Assembly: GCA_022509085.1 (NCBI GenBank)
Contig: JAFLTW010000009.1
Span: 20,947 to 84,946 of the forward strand
Direction: 5' to 3'
DNA from: Muribaculaceae bacterium
GTDB taxonomy: Bacteria; Bacteroidota; Bacteroidia; Bacteroidales; Muribaculaceae
DNA length: 64,000 bases
The translations under genes were made by a program, and so were the position numbers. The notes below the pieces were generated by a model. It was not told where the DNA came from, searched no databases, and saw nothing but the letters and a program-made list of their open reading frames with translations. This document shows positions 48,860-59,681 of this stretch, in pieces. Position 1 is the first letter of the stretch. Every line of letters begins with the position of its first letter.

Positions 48860-49909
48860 TTATCTGATATTGTTAAACTTTTTGACGGCGATACCGAGAA
48901 CGCCCCCAGTCATACCCGCGAGTATCACAAGCTCCGACCACACATAACTCAAAGCGAGATCTTGCACCATCAGTTTTCGCATTGCCTCGATATACCATCT
49001 CGCAGGGATGATGCATGAGAACCATTGCAAAACACGGGGCATATTGTCGATAGGAAATATCATCCCTGAAAGCAATATTACCGGGAGCATGAAAATTACA
49101 GCCGAAACGAGCAACGCTGAAACCTGTGTGTCCACAAGCGTGGATACAAGCAGACCAATCGACAGCGCAAGAATAATGTAGACCAGGGTAATTAAGACTA
49201 CATTTAGGAAGTTGGCAGAGAACGGCAAGTCCAATAGTGTGTAAGACATTGTCAGCATGATTGCAAGAAGGATGCAGGACAAAATAAAATACGGCACCAG
49301 TTTGCCGAATATGATTGTGCGCGGCTTGATTGGCGATACTATAAGGAGGGACATTGTGCCCGACTGCTTTTCGCTGACAATGGAAACCGAAGTCATGATA
49401 GCGCAGACGAGAATGAAAATCATTCCCATCACACCCGGCACAAAGTTATAGGCACTTTTGAGTTGCGGGTTATACAGCGTATGAGTCAATACGGGACCGT
49501 CAAGGTTTCCCGCCATTGCGCCCTGAATATAAACGGCATACGTCTGCGCAAGATTCGGATTGGAGGCATCTACCACTATCTGCGAACTGATTTTGCCGTT
49601 ATCGTCATGGAGGTAAACTGCGGCGTCTGCCTTTCCGGTTTTCAACAGTTGTTCCACTTCGGAATGGACCGTCAATCCTTCGAAAGTCAGATATTCATTG
49701 ACAATCAGCTGCTGAAGCATCTGTCGGGTTTCCTGCGTATGCCTGTCTACTATGGCCACGACACGGATATTGTTTACCTCTGTAGAGATGGCGAAACCGA
49801 AAAGCACAAGCAGCACAAGCGGCATGAGCAAAGTGATAAGCACCGTGCGCTTGTCGCGAACCACATGGAGGGTTTCCTTAATGACCAAAGACCTGAAAAT
49901 TCCCATCAA
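48860..49909 (-). CDS. ABC-2 type transporter permease
   Basis: SEKQSGTMSLLIVSPIKPRTIIFGKLVPY. Confidence 0.92.
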   Translation of the reverse strand: MMGIFRSLVIKETLHVVRDKRTVLITLLMPLVLLVLFGFAISTEVNNIRVVAIVDRHTQETRQMLQQLIVNEYLTFEGLTVHSEVEQLLKTGKADAAVYLHDDNGKISSQIVVDASNPNLAQTYAVYIQGAMAGNLDGPVLTHTLYNPQLKSAYNFVPGVMGMIFILVCAIMTSVSIVSEKQSGTMSLLIVSPIKPRTIIFGKLVPYFILSCILLAIMLTMSYTLLDLPFSANFLNVVLITLVYIILALSIGLLVSTLVDTQVSALLVSAVIFMLPVILLSGMIFPIDNMPRVLQWFSCIIPARWYIEAMRKLMVQDLALSYVWSELVILAGMTGGVLGIAVKKFNNIR

Positions 49910-50679
49910 TCCGTGCGTTTTGCGGTAAGGGCTATCTTTCGGAACACCTCATCCATAGTTTGACAATCATAATCTTTCTTCAACCCCGCGGGTGTGTCGA
50001 GAGCTGCTATTTTCCCGTCCACCATAATCGAAACACGGTTGCAGTATTCCGCCTCGTCAAGGTAGTGGGTGGTGACGAAAACCGTCATACCTTCGGAGGA
50101 AACACGGTAAATCTGTTCCCAAAACTTCCTACGGGTCACGGGGTCTACGCCCCCGGTAGGTTCGTCGAGAAAAACAATCTCGGGATTGTGGATTGTGGCA
50201 GCGGCAAAAGCCACTTTCTGTTTCCACCCTATCGGCATCGACTTGACCACGGTGTTCTTCTCTTTCACCATATCAAGTGCCTGAAAAATCTGGTCCATTC
50301 CCTGCTTTATCGCTTGTGGTGTCATACCGTAGATAGTTGCGAAAAGTTCGATGTTCTGACTTACGGTGAGCACTTCATAGAGGGAGAAAGACTGGCTCAT
50401 ATACCCTATTCGGGACTTGACCTGTTCGGGATCGGTTTCGACATTATAACCTGCCACCCACGCTTCACCGGCAGTGGGTTTGCTGAGTCCGCAAAGCATA
50501 CGGATAGCAGTAGTCTTTCCTGCTCCATTAGCACCTAAAAAACCGAAAATCTCCCCCTTCTTAACCTCGAACGTGATATGATCTACCGCGGTGAAGGAGC
50601 CGAAACATTTAGTCAGGTCTTTCGCCGAAATGACAATGTCAGGGTCGGGTTTGTATATTTCAGTCGTAGCCTTATTCAT
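49906..50679 (-). CDS. ABC transporter ATP-binding protein
   Basis: LGANGAGKTTAIRML Walker A; VFLDEPTGGVDP. Confidence 0.94.
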   Translation of the reverse strand: MNKATTEIYKPDPDIVISAKDLTKCFGSFTAVDHITFEVKKGEIFGFLGANGAGKTTAIRMLCGLSKPTAGEAWVAGYNVETDPEQVKSRIGYMSQSFSLYEVLTVSQNIELFATIYGMTPQAIKQGMDQIFQALDMVKEKNTVVKSMPIGWKQKVAFAAATIHNPEIVFLDEPTGGVDPVTRRKFWEQIYRVSSEGMTVFVTTHYLDEAEYCNRVSIMVDGKIAALDTPAGLKKDYDCQTMDEVFRKIALTAKRTD

Positions 50680-51592
50680 TGGCAGTATTTTCCATCAGTT
50701 TGATAAACAAGTCTTCGATATCGCCTTTGGCCGGATATATCTTAGCGTCAGGAATTCCTTCCGAGACAAGCTGTGCGGTCACTTTCCGGGGATTGAAATC
50801 ATTGCTTCCCACAACATGAAGTGTTGCCCCGAATGTATAGCAGTTTAGCACCTCGGGCATTTTCTGAAGAAGGGTGAGAAGTTTGAACATATCTTTAGCT
50901 ACGGCATTGTAGAGGTTTTCATCCAGTTCTGCCACTAATTCCGTAGGTGTACCTATCTTAAGGATGTGCCCGGAGTTGATCATGGCGAGCCGTTCGCAAC
51001 GTGTGGCTTCGTCCATATATGAAGTGGAGACAAGAATTGTTATTCCCTTTTCTTTCAGACCGCCGAGCATTTGCCAGAACTCGTCGCGCGAGACCGCATC
51101 GACTCCAGTTGTGGGTTCATCGAGCAACAGAATATCGGGACGATGAATCAAGGCGCAGCTTAGGGCGAGTTTCTGTTTCATGCCGCCCGAGAGGTTCCCG
51201 GCGAAGCGGTTGGGGAATTTTTCAAGTTGCCCGAATATGGGTGCGATTAAGTCGAAATTATCCTTTATGGATACACCGAAAAGCGAGGCATAAAAACGGA
51301 GGTTTTCCATTACGGTCATATCCTGATAAAGGGAGAATTTCTCCGGCATATAGCCTATGCGGAGCCTTATCTGCCTATAGTCTTTCACAACGTCAAGACC
51401 GCACATTGAGGCCGAGCCTTTGTCGGGAACCATCAAAGTTGACAGGATCTTGAAAAGTGTGGTTTTCCCTGCTCCGTCGGGCCCGAGCAATCCGAACAGC
51501 TCTCCGCTTTTGATAGAAAGCGAGATGTCGTCCAGGGCTACGAGTTTGCCGTAGCTTTTCGAAAGATTGTTTATTTCAATCGTATTGTTCAT
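50672..51592 (-). CDS. ABC transporter ATP-binding protein
   Basis: LGPDGAGKTTLFKIL; NLSGGMKQKLALSCALIHRPDILLLDEPTTGVD. Confidence 0.94.
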   Translation of the reverse strand: MNNTIEINNLSKSYGKLVALDDISLSIKSGELFGLLGPDGAGKTTLFKILSTLMVPDKGSASMCGLDVVKDYRQIRLRIGYMPEKFSLYQDMTVMENLRFYASLFGVSIKDNFDLIAPIFGQLEKFPNRFAGNLSGGMKQKLALSCALIHRPDILLLDEPTTGVDAVSRDEFWQMLGGLKEKGITILVSTSYMDEATRCERLAMINSGHILKIGTPTELVAELDENLYNAVAKDMFKLLTLLQKMPEVLNCYTFGATLHVVGSNDFNPRKVTAQLVSEGIPDAKIYPAKGDIEDLFIKLMENTANE

Positions 51593-52476
51593 AGGCGCAC
51601 TTCGCCATATTGACCTATCTTGAGTCTGCCGTCATTTTTCACAGCTACCTTCGCTGCATAGACCAGATTGGCCCGAGAATCGTTGGTCTGAATGGATTTA
51701 GGTGTAAACTCGCTCTCCTCCGCTATCCATGTGATGGTGCCTGCGTATTCATATTGCTCGTCTCCCCCAAAATCAGCAATAACTGTTACCTTCTGTCCGA
51801 TTTTAATATCAGCAAGCTGTGAGGCTGTGAAGTAGCAACGAAGATAAATATTGTCCAGGTCGGCAATTTTGTAAAGCGGTTTACCGGGAGTTGCGTATTC
51901 GCCCGGTTCGGCATATTTCGTAAGAATGGTGCCTGACAAGGGGGAGATAATGTTGCACTTTTCAATCTGCTCACGTATCTGGTCTGCCTGATATGTAATC
52001 GCTTCCGAATTGTCGCTTATAGTCTTCGTGTTGTTGCTCAATGTTGAGAGCAATGCCTCGAGCTGACCTTTAAGGGTATTCAGGTAAGCGACGGCATCGT
52101 CGTAGGTTTTCTGAGTAGTGGCACCGTCTTCGAGCAGTCTTCCGAAACGTTCGCACTCCTGTTGCTGATGGGCAATTTGAGCGCGTAAAGCGGCTGCCTG
52201 CGCTGAGATATTCGGCGTGGAACTCTCAGCTGAGTTCCGTTGGCTTTGCAGTTGTTTTATCTGAATGGCAAACATCGTGGTGTCGATCATAGCCAAGTTT
52301 TGGCCAAGAATCACACTGTCGCCTTCGATAAGAGGCATCGAAACGATGTTTCCCGCGGTCTCGGCCGAAACTGTAACGGTGGTCGCCTCGAAAATGCCGG
52401 TGGCGTTGTATTCCTCTTTCTTCTTGCAGGAAAAAAGGATGCACGAAAGGATTGCGAAATATATTATCTTTTTCAT
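51589..52476 (-). CDS. HlyD-family membrane fusion protein
   Basis: Lipobox SCILFSC; biotinyl-lipoyl-like and coiled-coil regions. Confidence 0.9.
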   Translation of the reverse strand: MKKIIYFAILSCILFSCKKKEEYNATGIFEATTVTVSAETAGNIVSMPLIEGDSVILGQNLAMIDTTMFAIQIKQLQSQRNSAESSTPNISAQAAALRAQIAHQQQECERFGRLLEDGATTQKTYDDAVAYLNTLKGQLEALLSTLSNNTKTISDNSEAITYQADQIREQIEKCNIISPLSGTILTKYAEPGEYATPGKPLYKIADLDNIYLRCYFTASQLADIKIGQKVTVIADFGGDEQYEYAGTITWIAEESEFTPKSIQTNDSRANLVYAAKVAVKNDGRLKIGQYGEVRL

Positions 52477-53756
52477 CGGTTGAGTGTATTTTTGATTTTA
52501 TAGACTTCCTGGATATATTGAATTTCGTGAAACTTGGCCGTGAGCCGGGCAATGTTCTCGTCGGTAATTTTTGAAAGCAGGGCTGTGGCGTCGATTATAC
52601 CGTTGCGTAGTTGTGACTCGGCCGCTTTTCTGACGTTGCCTCTCAGCTCAATGATTTGTGTATCGTCAAGCATCATGTTTCTCAGCCCTTCCAAAGTTTC
52701 AAGCTGGCTTTCCGTCTGAAGCCTCGAGTTGAAGAGGAAAGTTTCTCGTTCAATATTGAGATTGTCGATATCAAGAGCCGTTTTAGCCAATTTATTTCTC
52801 CTGGTATAGAATGAGTCGATATTCCACGACACTCGCACCCCGGCCATGATGTTGAACGAGAGGTCGCGATTCATCATGCTTTTGAAATAGTCAAATCCGG
52901 GATAACCGTAATAGGCTTGGGCGAAGAATCCGATTTTCGGCATGAGGGAAACATTTGTCATCAGTTGCGACTTTTCCAGTGCATTCTGACGGCTGTCGAA
53001 CAGCTTCAGTTCGGGACGGTCGGATGTCAATGAAGAAGGGAGTTCGGCGCTCGGCAAGACAAGTCGTTGAGCGGACACATCTTCCCCAACATAGATACTT
53101 AAGAGAGTCCGGTAACTTTTCACGGTGCTTTCTGCCTGTGTGATTGATTGTTTTAGGGTAAGCGCCTGCGCCTGCACCATATCGACGTCACTTCGCATGG
53201 CTGTTCCGTTCTTCAGCATAGACCGTAGAAGTTCAAGGTTGGCATCCAACAATTCCAAGGTCTGGTTTGACTGCTTTATTTGTTCCTCGGTAAGAAGTAT
53301 GGCGAAATATATGTTCTCGACCTTCTGACGAAGAGTGTATAACTCTACCTCCAAACCCGAAATTTCCACAGCCTCCTGACTGCGGATTATCTCACGTCTG
53401 GTTTTGGATGCTCCTCCATCCCAGATGGTCTGCGACACATCGACACCTATCTTGTATTGAAACTTACCGATGCCGCGAACTTCGCGCCCCATTTGAGCCA
53501 ATATATCCTCGAGGGCTGCCGGAAAGGCCGGCACCACGTTTTGAATGGTTCCCTGGCCATAGGCAGTTACCGAGGGAAGCCACGACTTGTTGATGTCGCT
53601 TAGTTCGATTTCGAGAGATTTGTCAATCAGACCATATTTCTTGATGGCAGGATAATTCTCCTGTGCCAACTGCTGACAGCGTTCCAATGTCAACTGAGCG
53701 CAGATATTGAAAGCAGCTAACAGGAGGGCAAAAAGGGTTAAGACAAGATGCTTCAT
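52473..53756 (-). CDS. TolC-family outer membrane efflux protein
   Basis: LTLERCQQLAQENYPAIKKY; repeated coiled-coil organisation. Confidence 0.92.
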   Translation of the reverse strand: MKHLVLTLFALLLAAFNICAQLTLERCQQLAQENYPAIKKYGLIDKSLEIELSDINKSWLPSVTAYGQGTIQNVVPAFPAALEDILAQMGREVRGIGKFQYKIGVDVSQTIWDGGASKTRREIIRSQEAVEISGLEVELYTLRQKVENIYFAILLTEEQIKQSNQTLELLDANLELLRSMLKNGTAMRSDVDMVQAQALTLKQSITQAESTVKSYRTLLSIYVGEDVSAQRLVLPSAELPSSLTSDRPELKLFDSRQNALEKSQLMTNVSLMPKIGFFAQAYYGYPGFDYFKSMMNRDLSFNIMAGVRVSWNIDSFYTRRNKLAKTALDIDNLNIERETFLFNSRLQTESQLETLEGLRNMMLDDTQIIELRGNVRKAAESQLRNGIIDATALLSKITDENIARLTAKFHEIQYIQEVYKIKNTLNR

Positions 53757-54391
53757 ATCTTAATTTTTCTCATTATAGTATCGAAGTTTTCTTTTTTCCG
53801 AAGTTCACGGAAAGTCTCTTTGTCGTCCATGAAGCCGGAAAGAACCACATTGACGAGTGGTGCGGCCATGAAAGCAAACACATTCAGCGAGATGATATCG
53901 ATTAGCAACATCCGGGCGTCAATCTTTCTATACTTGCCCTCGGTATATCCTTTGTCAAGTTCTGATTGTAGATTAGCCACCAATACAGGAGCAAAACTTT
54001 CAATTTTGGAACGTACCAATGCAAGACGTTCGTGGTTGCTGAAAATCTCGCGAACGAGAAAACCCGGCAATTCCGGATTCTCTGAAATGAAGTCTATGTG
54101 ACGGTCAATGATATGTCGGAGTTTCTCCTCTAAAGGATAATCTTCGGCGATGATTGTATCTTTTATTAGGGATGCAAGTAATTCCAATTTCTGAGAGATA
54201 ATTTTCTCAAAAATTTTCTCTTTCGTGCGGAAATAATAGTGAAACATTGCATGGGTCACACCCGCTTTTTCAGCGATTGCAGTTGTGCGAGCACCGGCAA
54301 AACCTTTCAGCATGAATTCCTCCTGTGCCGCTTCAATTATCTTCTGCTCAGTGTTTTGCTCAATATTTTGGATTGCGTTTTCCTGATCCAT
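53753..54391 (-). CDS. TetR-family transcriptional regulator
   Basis: KIIEAAQEEFMLKGFAGARTTAIAEKAGVTHAMFHYYFRTKEKIFEKI. Confidence 0.94.
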   Translation of the reverse strand: MDQENAIQNIEQNTEQKIIEAAQEEFMLKGFAGARTTAIAEKAGVTHAMFHYYFRTKEKIFEKIISQKLELLASLIKDTIIAEDYPLEEKLRHIIDRHIDFISENPELPGFLVREIFSNHERLALVRSKIESFAPVLVANLQSELDKGYTEGKYRKIDARMLLIDIISLNVFAFMAAPLVNVVLSGFMDDKETFRELRKKENFDTIMRKIKI

Positions 54392-54563
54392 ATAATATTA
54401 AATTTTATACCGACAATATTGACTAACAATATTGTTAGTGCAAAGTTATAAATAATTTCGAATCCACAAAAATATCATAGATTAAGAATGTTCTTAATTT
54501 GATTCATCCTACACCTGAAATTTGGTGAAAATTGTGTAATTTTGTTACTTTAACGCGAGCATT

Positions 54564-55469
54564 ATGACATATGGATTTTCTGTAAAACAAGAAGAAACTA
54601 TGAATAAAACTATCAGACTTATATATCCCCAATGGCAAGGAGGTAACATTGCATCTTGGATCCCTAAAATCCCTGCGGAGGATTCTTCCCGCGGTTATTA
54701 CCTCGGAGCAATGCTCCTTGACTTTCTTGCTCCCGAAACGGAAATGAGAACATTTACAGTTCCCGTTTCAACCGAGTATAACGAAAGAAAAGTTACTGAC
54801 GGCATAATCGATAAGGAATTTATAATAAAGCAGACTAAAGCTGCACTGGATATTCTCGATATAGCGGATGCGGATAGGATTGTCACTCTCGGTGGTGAGT
54901 GTTCAGTAAGTGTGCCCGTCTTCACATGGTTAAACAAGAAGCATGCTGATGATGTAGCCGTTGTATGGTTTGACCAACATCCGGATGTTACATTGCCTAC
55001 TGATGAATATACCGGGTATCACGCAATGGCCCTTACTGCCTGTATGGGAATGGGCGACAAGGATATTATAGGATTGTTGCCGTCAAAGATTCCTTCCAAA
55101 AATGTATGTCTTGCCGGAATCAGAGATTACGAATTCCCATACATAGAGGAAAGAGTAAAGGAACTTGGCTTGGCAAGATTTACCGACAAGGAAGTTTCTG
55201 AAGATTCCACGCAGTTGCTAAACTGGATAAAGAGCACCGGGAAGAATAAAGTCCTTGTCCATTTCGATATGGATGTACTTGATCCGACTGACATTGTTGC
55301 TGCCGTTGCCGACACCACTGCCGGAGTTTTGAAACTTCGGGAAGTGGTAAGGATTATCAATGAGATTGCCAATGAGTTTAATCTGGTTTCCTTGACGGTT
55401 GCAGAGCCGATGCCGAGGATTGCCATCAGACTTAAAAAGATGTTGGCAGACCTCCCTCTACTGAAATAA
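54564..55469 (+). CDS. Arginase/agmatinase family protein
   Basis: TLGGECSVSVPVF, VVWFDQHPDV, HFDMDVLDPTD. Confidence 0.92.
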   Translation: MTYGFSVKQEETMNKTIRLIYPQWQGGNIASWIPKIPAEDSSRGYYLGAMLLDFLAPETEMRTFTVPVSTEYNERKVTDGIIDKEFIIKQTKAALDILDIADADRIVTLGGECSVSVPVFTWLNKKHADDVAVVWFDQHPDVTLPTDEYTGYHAMALTACMGMGDKDIIGLLPSKIPSKNVCLAGIRDYEFPYIEERVKELGLARFTDKEVSEDSTQLLNWIKSTGKNKVLVHFDMDVLDPTDIVAAVADTTAGVLKLREVVRIINEIANEFNLVSLTVAEPMPRIAIRLKKMLADLPLLK

Positions 55470-55633
55470 AAAGAATCTTTCGTAAAATAGTAATAGGGTT
55501 TCATCAACGATTGAAGAATGCAGCTCGCTTTATAGTATGGATTATAGCAACCTAAATCATGAGGAACCCTATTTTGCCATGTACCAACCCTAAAGATTTT
55601 TTTTAGTACCCCTTCGAGGGAAAATTATTCCGA

Positions 55634-56470
55634 CTATAGTTTGTTTTTATACGTAGAGTTTGCCACTCGATAGGCAGTAGGGGACATTCCGAGATGTTTT
55701 TGTGCATACCTGCTGAAATATGAAAGTGAAGAAAAGTTCATTTCTTCGCTTATCTGTGTGAAGGTAAGTTCGGAATTTTTCAGGAAATCAATAAGAATCG
55801 GCACGGCATATTTGTCCATCAAGTTCATCACGCTGTTTCCTGTTATTCTCTTTACGGTTTCCGAAAGATATTTAGGCGACACGTTCAGTTCGTTGGCATA
55901 GTAAGCAACTTCCCGATACCGTTTGGCACGACCATTTTCCAAAAGAGCCAAAAGGCGTTTTACAACATTGGTTGTTCGCTCAGTCGGTGAGGTTTCACAG
56001 TGAAGCTTTGCATGGAAATCAAAGAGGTCGTAAATCATTGTCAAAGCAAGACTGCCGACAAGCTCGTCATAGAAAAGATGGTGATTGTCTGCGCTTCTCA
56101 ATCGAAGCTGCTCGATGTCATTATTGAAACGCCGTGCGTCTTCTTCACTCAATGGAATAACCGGATTTTCAAAAAGACTTATATGCCCTCCTATACCATA
56201 ATGATTGGCCGGGAGAAGATTATAAAGGAACTTGAAAGGGGCTGCTATAAAGCGTATTTCCAAATCATCTGAAGCATTGATATAGGTAACAAGCTCAGGA
56301 TGATTTATAACTGCAGCATCATTCTTCTTTATGGTTACAGGTTTGCTGTTAAAAAGAAACATGGCATCTCCTTCGTTGCAAATGAGATGCACACCCCAGT
56401 CGGTAAAGTGAGGTGAATTTATCAGATTTATCTCTTCTGAATAAATTATTTCTGCCTTATTGGTTTTCAT
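55634..56470 (-). CDS. AraC-family transcriptional regulator
   Basis: LNVSPKYLSETVKRITGNSVMNLMDKY...FTQISEEMNFSSLSYFSRYAQKHLGMSPTAYR. Confidence 0.93.
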   Translation of the reverse strand: MKTNKAEIIYSEEINLINSPHFTDWGVHLICNEGDAMFLFNSKPVTIKKNDAAVINHPELVTYINASDDLEIRFIAAPFKFLYNLLPANHYGIGGHISLFENPVIPLSEEDARRFNNDIEQLRLRSADNHHLFYDELVGSLALTMIYDLFDFHAKLHCETSPTERTTNVVKRLLALLENGRAKRYREVAYYANELNVSPKYLSETVKRITGNSVMNLMDKYAVPILIDFLKNSELTFTQISEEMNFSSLSYFSRYAQKHLGMSPTAYRVANSTYKNKL

Positions 56471-56693
56471 ATTGAGTGCAATTATAAATCGCGAGTGAGA
56501 ATTTAGCGCTCTCGGCCTTTAGGACGCTTTGGACCGCTAAAATAAACAAGCCCAAAGAAAGTCGGCTAAAAGCCGGTTCGCGTTGCCAAAGGCAAAATTA
56601 CTCACGGCAAAATTATAATTTTCCCGCAAAATGTAAAAACTTCGGCGAAAAATTGAAAACATAAAGAGAAGATTTTGAATGTAATTTTGCAAC

Positions 56694-57062
56694 GTGGATA
56701 AGCTCAAAGAAATATACAACGAGATGTATCAAGCCATGATAGCTAAAGATACAGAAGTTCTCGAGCAACTGCTTGATGAAGATTTCATGCTTATTCACAT
56801 GACCGGAATGATACAATCAAAACAAGAATATTTAAGAGCCATTGAAAACGGAACACTGAATTATTATTCTTGTGAGAATACCGTTCTTGAAAAGAATAGA
56901 GAAAGCGATAGCGAGAATAAAATGCACGTCATCGGGAAAAGCCGAGTTAACGCAGCTGTTTTCGGAGGTGGCCGCAGAACATGGCCTTTACAACTCGATA
57001 TTGACTTAGTTGAAAAAGGCAATGAATGGAAAATAACTAAAATCAAAGCAAGCACATATTAA
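56694..57062 (+). CDS. NTF2-like (DUF4440-type) protein, GTG start
   Basis: IYNEMYQAMIAKDTEVLEQLLDEDFMLIHMTG. Confidence 0.85.
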   Translation: MDKLKEIYNEMYQAMIAKDTEVLEQLLDEDFMLIHMTGMIQSKQEYLRAIENGTLNYYSCENTVLEKNRESDSENKMHVIGKSRVNAAVFGGGRRTWPLQLDIDLVEKGNEWKITKIKASTY

Positions 57063-57087
57063 ATATTAATCTTAAAATCATAAAACT

Positions 57088-58107
57088 ATGCAGTACGTAA
57101 AATTAGGACACACAGGCGTTGACGTTTCACGCATCTGTCTCGGCATGATGAGCTTCGGTGCTCCCGGTCCCGAAAACGGTCTTTTCCCCTGGGCTAAAGA
57201 TTTCGAGGAAGCAAAACCGATTTTCAAGAAGGCCATCGACCTTGGCATCAATTATTTTGATACGGCCAACGTATATCAGATGGGTACGTCGGAAGAAGTT
57301 ACCGGCAAACTTATCAAGGAGTTTGGCCTTAACCGAGACGACATCGTGGTTGCCACAAAAGTAGATATGGAAATGCGTCCCGGACGTCCCAACGGAGGCG
57401 GTCTCTCACGTAAGGAAATCCTCAGTGAAATCGACAAGTCCCTGAAACGTCTTCAGCTCGACTACGTGGACCTTTATCAGATCCACCGTCTCGACCCCGG
57501 CACACCGATGGAGGAAATCATGGAAGCACTCCATGATGTGGTTAAGAGTGGCAAGGCTCGCTACATCGGTGCCTCCACCATGTTCGCTTGGCAGTTCCAA
57601 ATGCTTCAGAACATTGCAAAGGAACATAACTGGACTCAGTTCGTAACTATGCAAGATCAGTACAACCTCATGTATCGTGAGGAGGAACGCGAGATGATAC
57701 CTTATTGCGAATACACTAAGGTTGGAATCATACCCTGGAGTCCTCTCGCCGGTGGCCGTCTTACTCATCCCTGGGGTACAGTGACCGACCGCAATAAGAT
57801 TGACACCGTATCTCCGATGGTTTGGGACCGCACGAACAATCTTGATATCCCAGTGATTGAAAACCTTGAAAAATGTGCCAAGGAATGGGGTTATACAATG
57901 GCCGAAACAGCCCTTGCATGGATGTTGAGCAAGCCTTACATCACGGCTCCCATCGTAGGTACAACAAGCGTTGAACATGTGGAAGAAGCGGTACGCGCTC
58001 TTGACATCAAACTGACACAGGAACAGATACAGGCTCTCGAGGCTCCTTATCAGCCCCACCCGGTGGCTGAGGCCTATACGAACGGTGTTCCTTACATGCT
58101 GTTCTAA
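57088..58107 (+). CDS. Aldo/keto reductase
   Basis: LGHTGVDVSRICLGMMSFG; DLGINYFDTANVY; YVDLYQIHRLD. Confidence 0.94.
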   Translation: MQYVKLGHTGVDVSRICLGMMSFGAPGPENGLFPWAKDFEEAKPIFKKAIDLGINYFDTANVYQMGTSEEVTGKLIKEFGLNRDDIVVATKVDMEMRPGRPNGGGLSRKEILSEIDKSLKRLQLDYVDLYQIHRLDPGTPMEEIMEALHDVVKSGKARYIGASTMFAWQFQMLQNIAKEHNWTQFVTMQDQYNLMYREEEREMIPYCEYTKVGIIPWSPLAGGRLTHPWGTVTDRNKIDTVSPMVWDRTNNLDIPVIENLEKCAKEWGYTMAETALAWMLSKPYITAPIVGTTSVEHVEEAVRALDIKLTQEQIQALEAPYQPHPVAEAYTNGVPYMLF

Positions 58108-58126
58108 GTAATACCTTTTCTTCATA

Positions 58127-58160
58127 AAGGAACTTGGACCAATAAAAGTCCGAGTTCCTT
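58127..58160. terminator. Intergenic hairpin
   Basis: AAGGAACTTGGAC-caataaaa-GTCCGAGTTCCTT. Confidence 0.55.
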
Positions 58161-58175
58161 AAACTAATTTTAAAG

Positions 58176-58835
58176 ATGATTAAAAAATTATTCAGTTTCC
58201 TTTGTGTAGGACTTTGCACAGTGTCAAGTCTTACGGCTTGTGCCTCTAACGCAAAGCAGGAAAACAAGGAAACGGCAAACCAAACAACAAAAGAAGTTAA
58301 TATGGACGGAAAGAAATTAGTGGTTTATTTCTCTCATACCGGGGAGAACTACAATGTAGGATATATCGAGGAAGGTAACACAGCCATCATCGCCGATATG
58401 ATTGCGGAAGCTACGGGGGCGGATAAATTCGAGATAGTTCCTGAAAAACCCTATCCCCAAGACAGCTATGAGGAATGTATCGAAATCGCGCAGCAAGAGA
58501 AACGTGCCAACGCCCGTCCGGAAATTAAGGGCGATATTGCTATAGAGGATTATGACGTAATTTTCCTTGGCTATCCCAATTGGTGGGGAGAGTTGCCGAT
58601 GTGCGTCTATACATTCATCGAGAAACACGACTGGAACGGTAAGACCGTCATTCCTTTCATCACTCACGAAGGCAGCGGAATGGGTGGCACAGACAGCAAG
58701 ATAGCAAAGGCTACAGCCGGATCCAACACACTTGTCGGCAAAGGTCTTGCCGTGCAGGGGAAGGTTGCTCAGGAAAACCGAACTTCCGCAAAAAAATCAG
58801 TTGACAACTGGCTGACAGGTTTAGGCTATAAATAA
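58176..58835 (+). CDS. Flavodoxin-family lipoprotein
   Basis: LTACASN lipobox; KKLVVYFSHTGENYNVG; FLGYPNWWGELPM. Confidence 0.9.
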   Translation: MIKKLFSFLCVGLCTVSSLTACASNAKQENKETANQTTKEVNMDGKKLVVYFSHTGENYNVGYIEEGNTAIIADMIAEATGADKFEIVPEKPYPQDSYEECIEIAQQEKRANARPEIKGDIAIEDYDVIFLGYPNWWGELPMCVYTFIEKHDWNGKTVIPFITHEGSGMGGTDSKIAKATAGSNTLVGKGLAVQGKVAQENRTSAKKSVDNWLTGLGYK

Positions 58836-58845
58836 CTCAACCAGA

Positions 58846-59679
58846 ATGAAAAAAGAAGTAATGATATTGACCGGAGCCGGTCAGATAGGTATGGCGATTG
58901 CCCGCAGAATGGGCTATGGAATGAAAATCGTTATCGGTGACAAAAATCTTGATAACGCACAGACTATCGCAAAGATAATGAATGAAGCCGGTTTTGATTG
59001 TGAAGCGGTCGAAACCGACATTTCTTCCAGGGATTCCATACTCAATATTATTAATGTAGCAAAGAGTTTTGGTGAAATAAAAATGCTGGTGAATGCTGCA
59101 GGTGTCTCACCGAGTCAGGCTCCAATAGAAGCAATATTGAAAGTCGACCTATATGGTACCGCAGTTTTGCTTGAAGAAGTAGGTAAAGTAATCTCAGAAG
59201 GAGGAACGGCTGTAACAATATCCAGTCAGTCGGGACATCGAATGCCCGCACTTACTCCGCACGAGGATGAACTGTTGGCTACAACTCCAACTGAAGAATT
59301 GTTGAAACTCGATATACTACAGCCATCGGCTATACGCGATACCTTGCATGCCTATCAGATGGCCAAGCGTTGTAACGTGAAACGAGTAATGGCAGAGGCG
59401 GTGAAATGGGGAGAGAGAGGCGCAAGAATCAATTCGATTTCTCCCGGCATCATAGTAACTCCGCTTGCGATTGATGAATTTAACGGACCAAGAGGGGATT
59501 TTTACAAGAATATGTTTGCCAAGTGTCCGGCAGGACGACCGGGTACGGCAGACGAGGTTGCCAATGTAGCCGAGTTACTGATGCGCCCTCAAGGAGCTTT
59601 CATCACGGGAGCCGACTTCCTGATTGATGGCGGAGCTACCGCATCCTATTTCTATGGGCCCCTTAAACCCAACAACTAA
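58846..59679 (+). CDS. Short-chain dehydrogenase/reductase
   Basis: LTGAGQIGMAIARRMG; LVNAAGVSPSQAP; Rossmann SDR layout. Confidence 0.9.
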   Translation: MKKEVMILTGAGQIGMAIARRMGYGMKIVIGDKNLDNAQTIAKIMNEAGFDCEAVETDISSRDSILNIINVAKSFGEIKMLVNAAGVSPSQAPIEAILKVDLYGTAVLLEEVGKVISEGGTAVTISSQSGHRMPALTPHEDELLATTPTEELLKLDILQPSAIRDTLHAYQMAKRCNVKRVMAEAVKWGERGARINSISPGIIVTPLAIDEFNGPRGDFYKNMFAKCPAGRPGTADEVANVAELLMRPQGAFITGADFLIDGGATASYFYGPLKPNN

Positions 59680-59681
59680 AA

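Noticed and set aside
47757-54391. ABC/HlyD/TolC/TetR operon as a novel system
   Set aside because: Standard tripartite efflux-type operon with its TetR regulator; nothing unusual seen.
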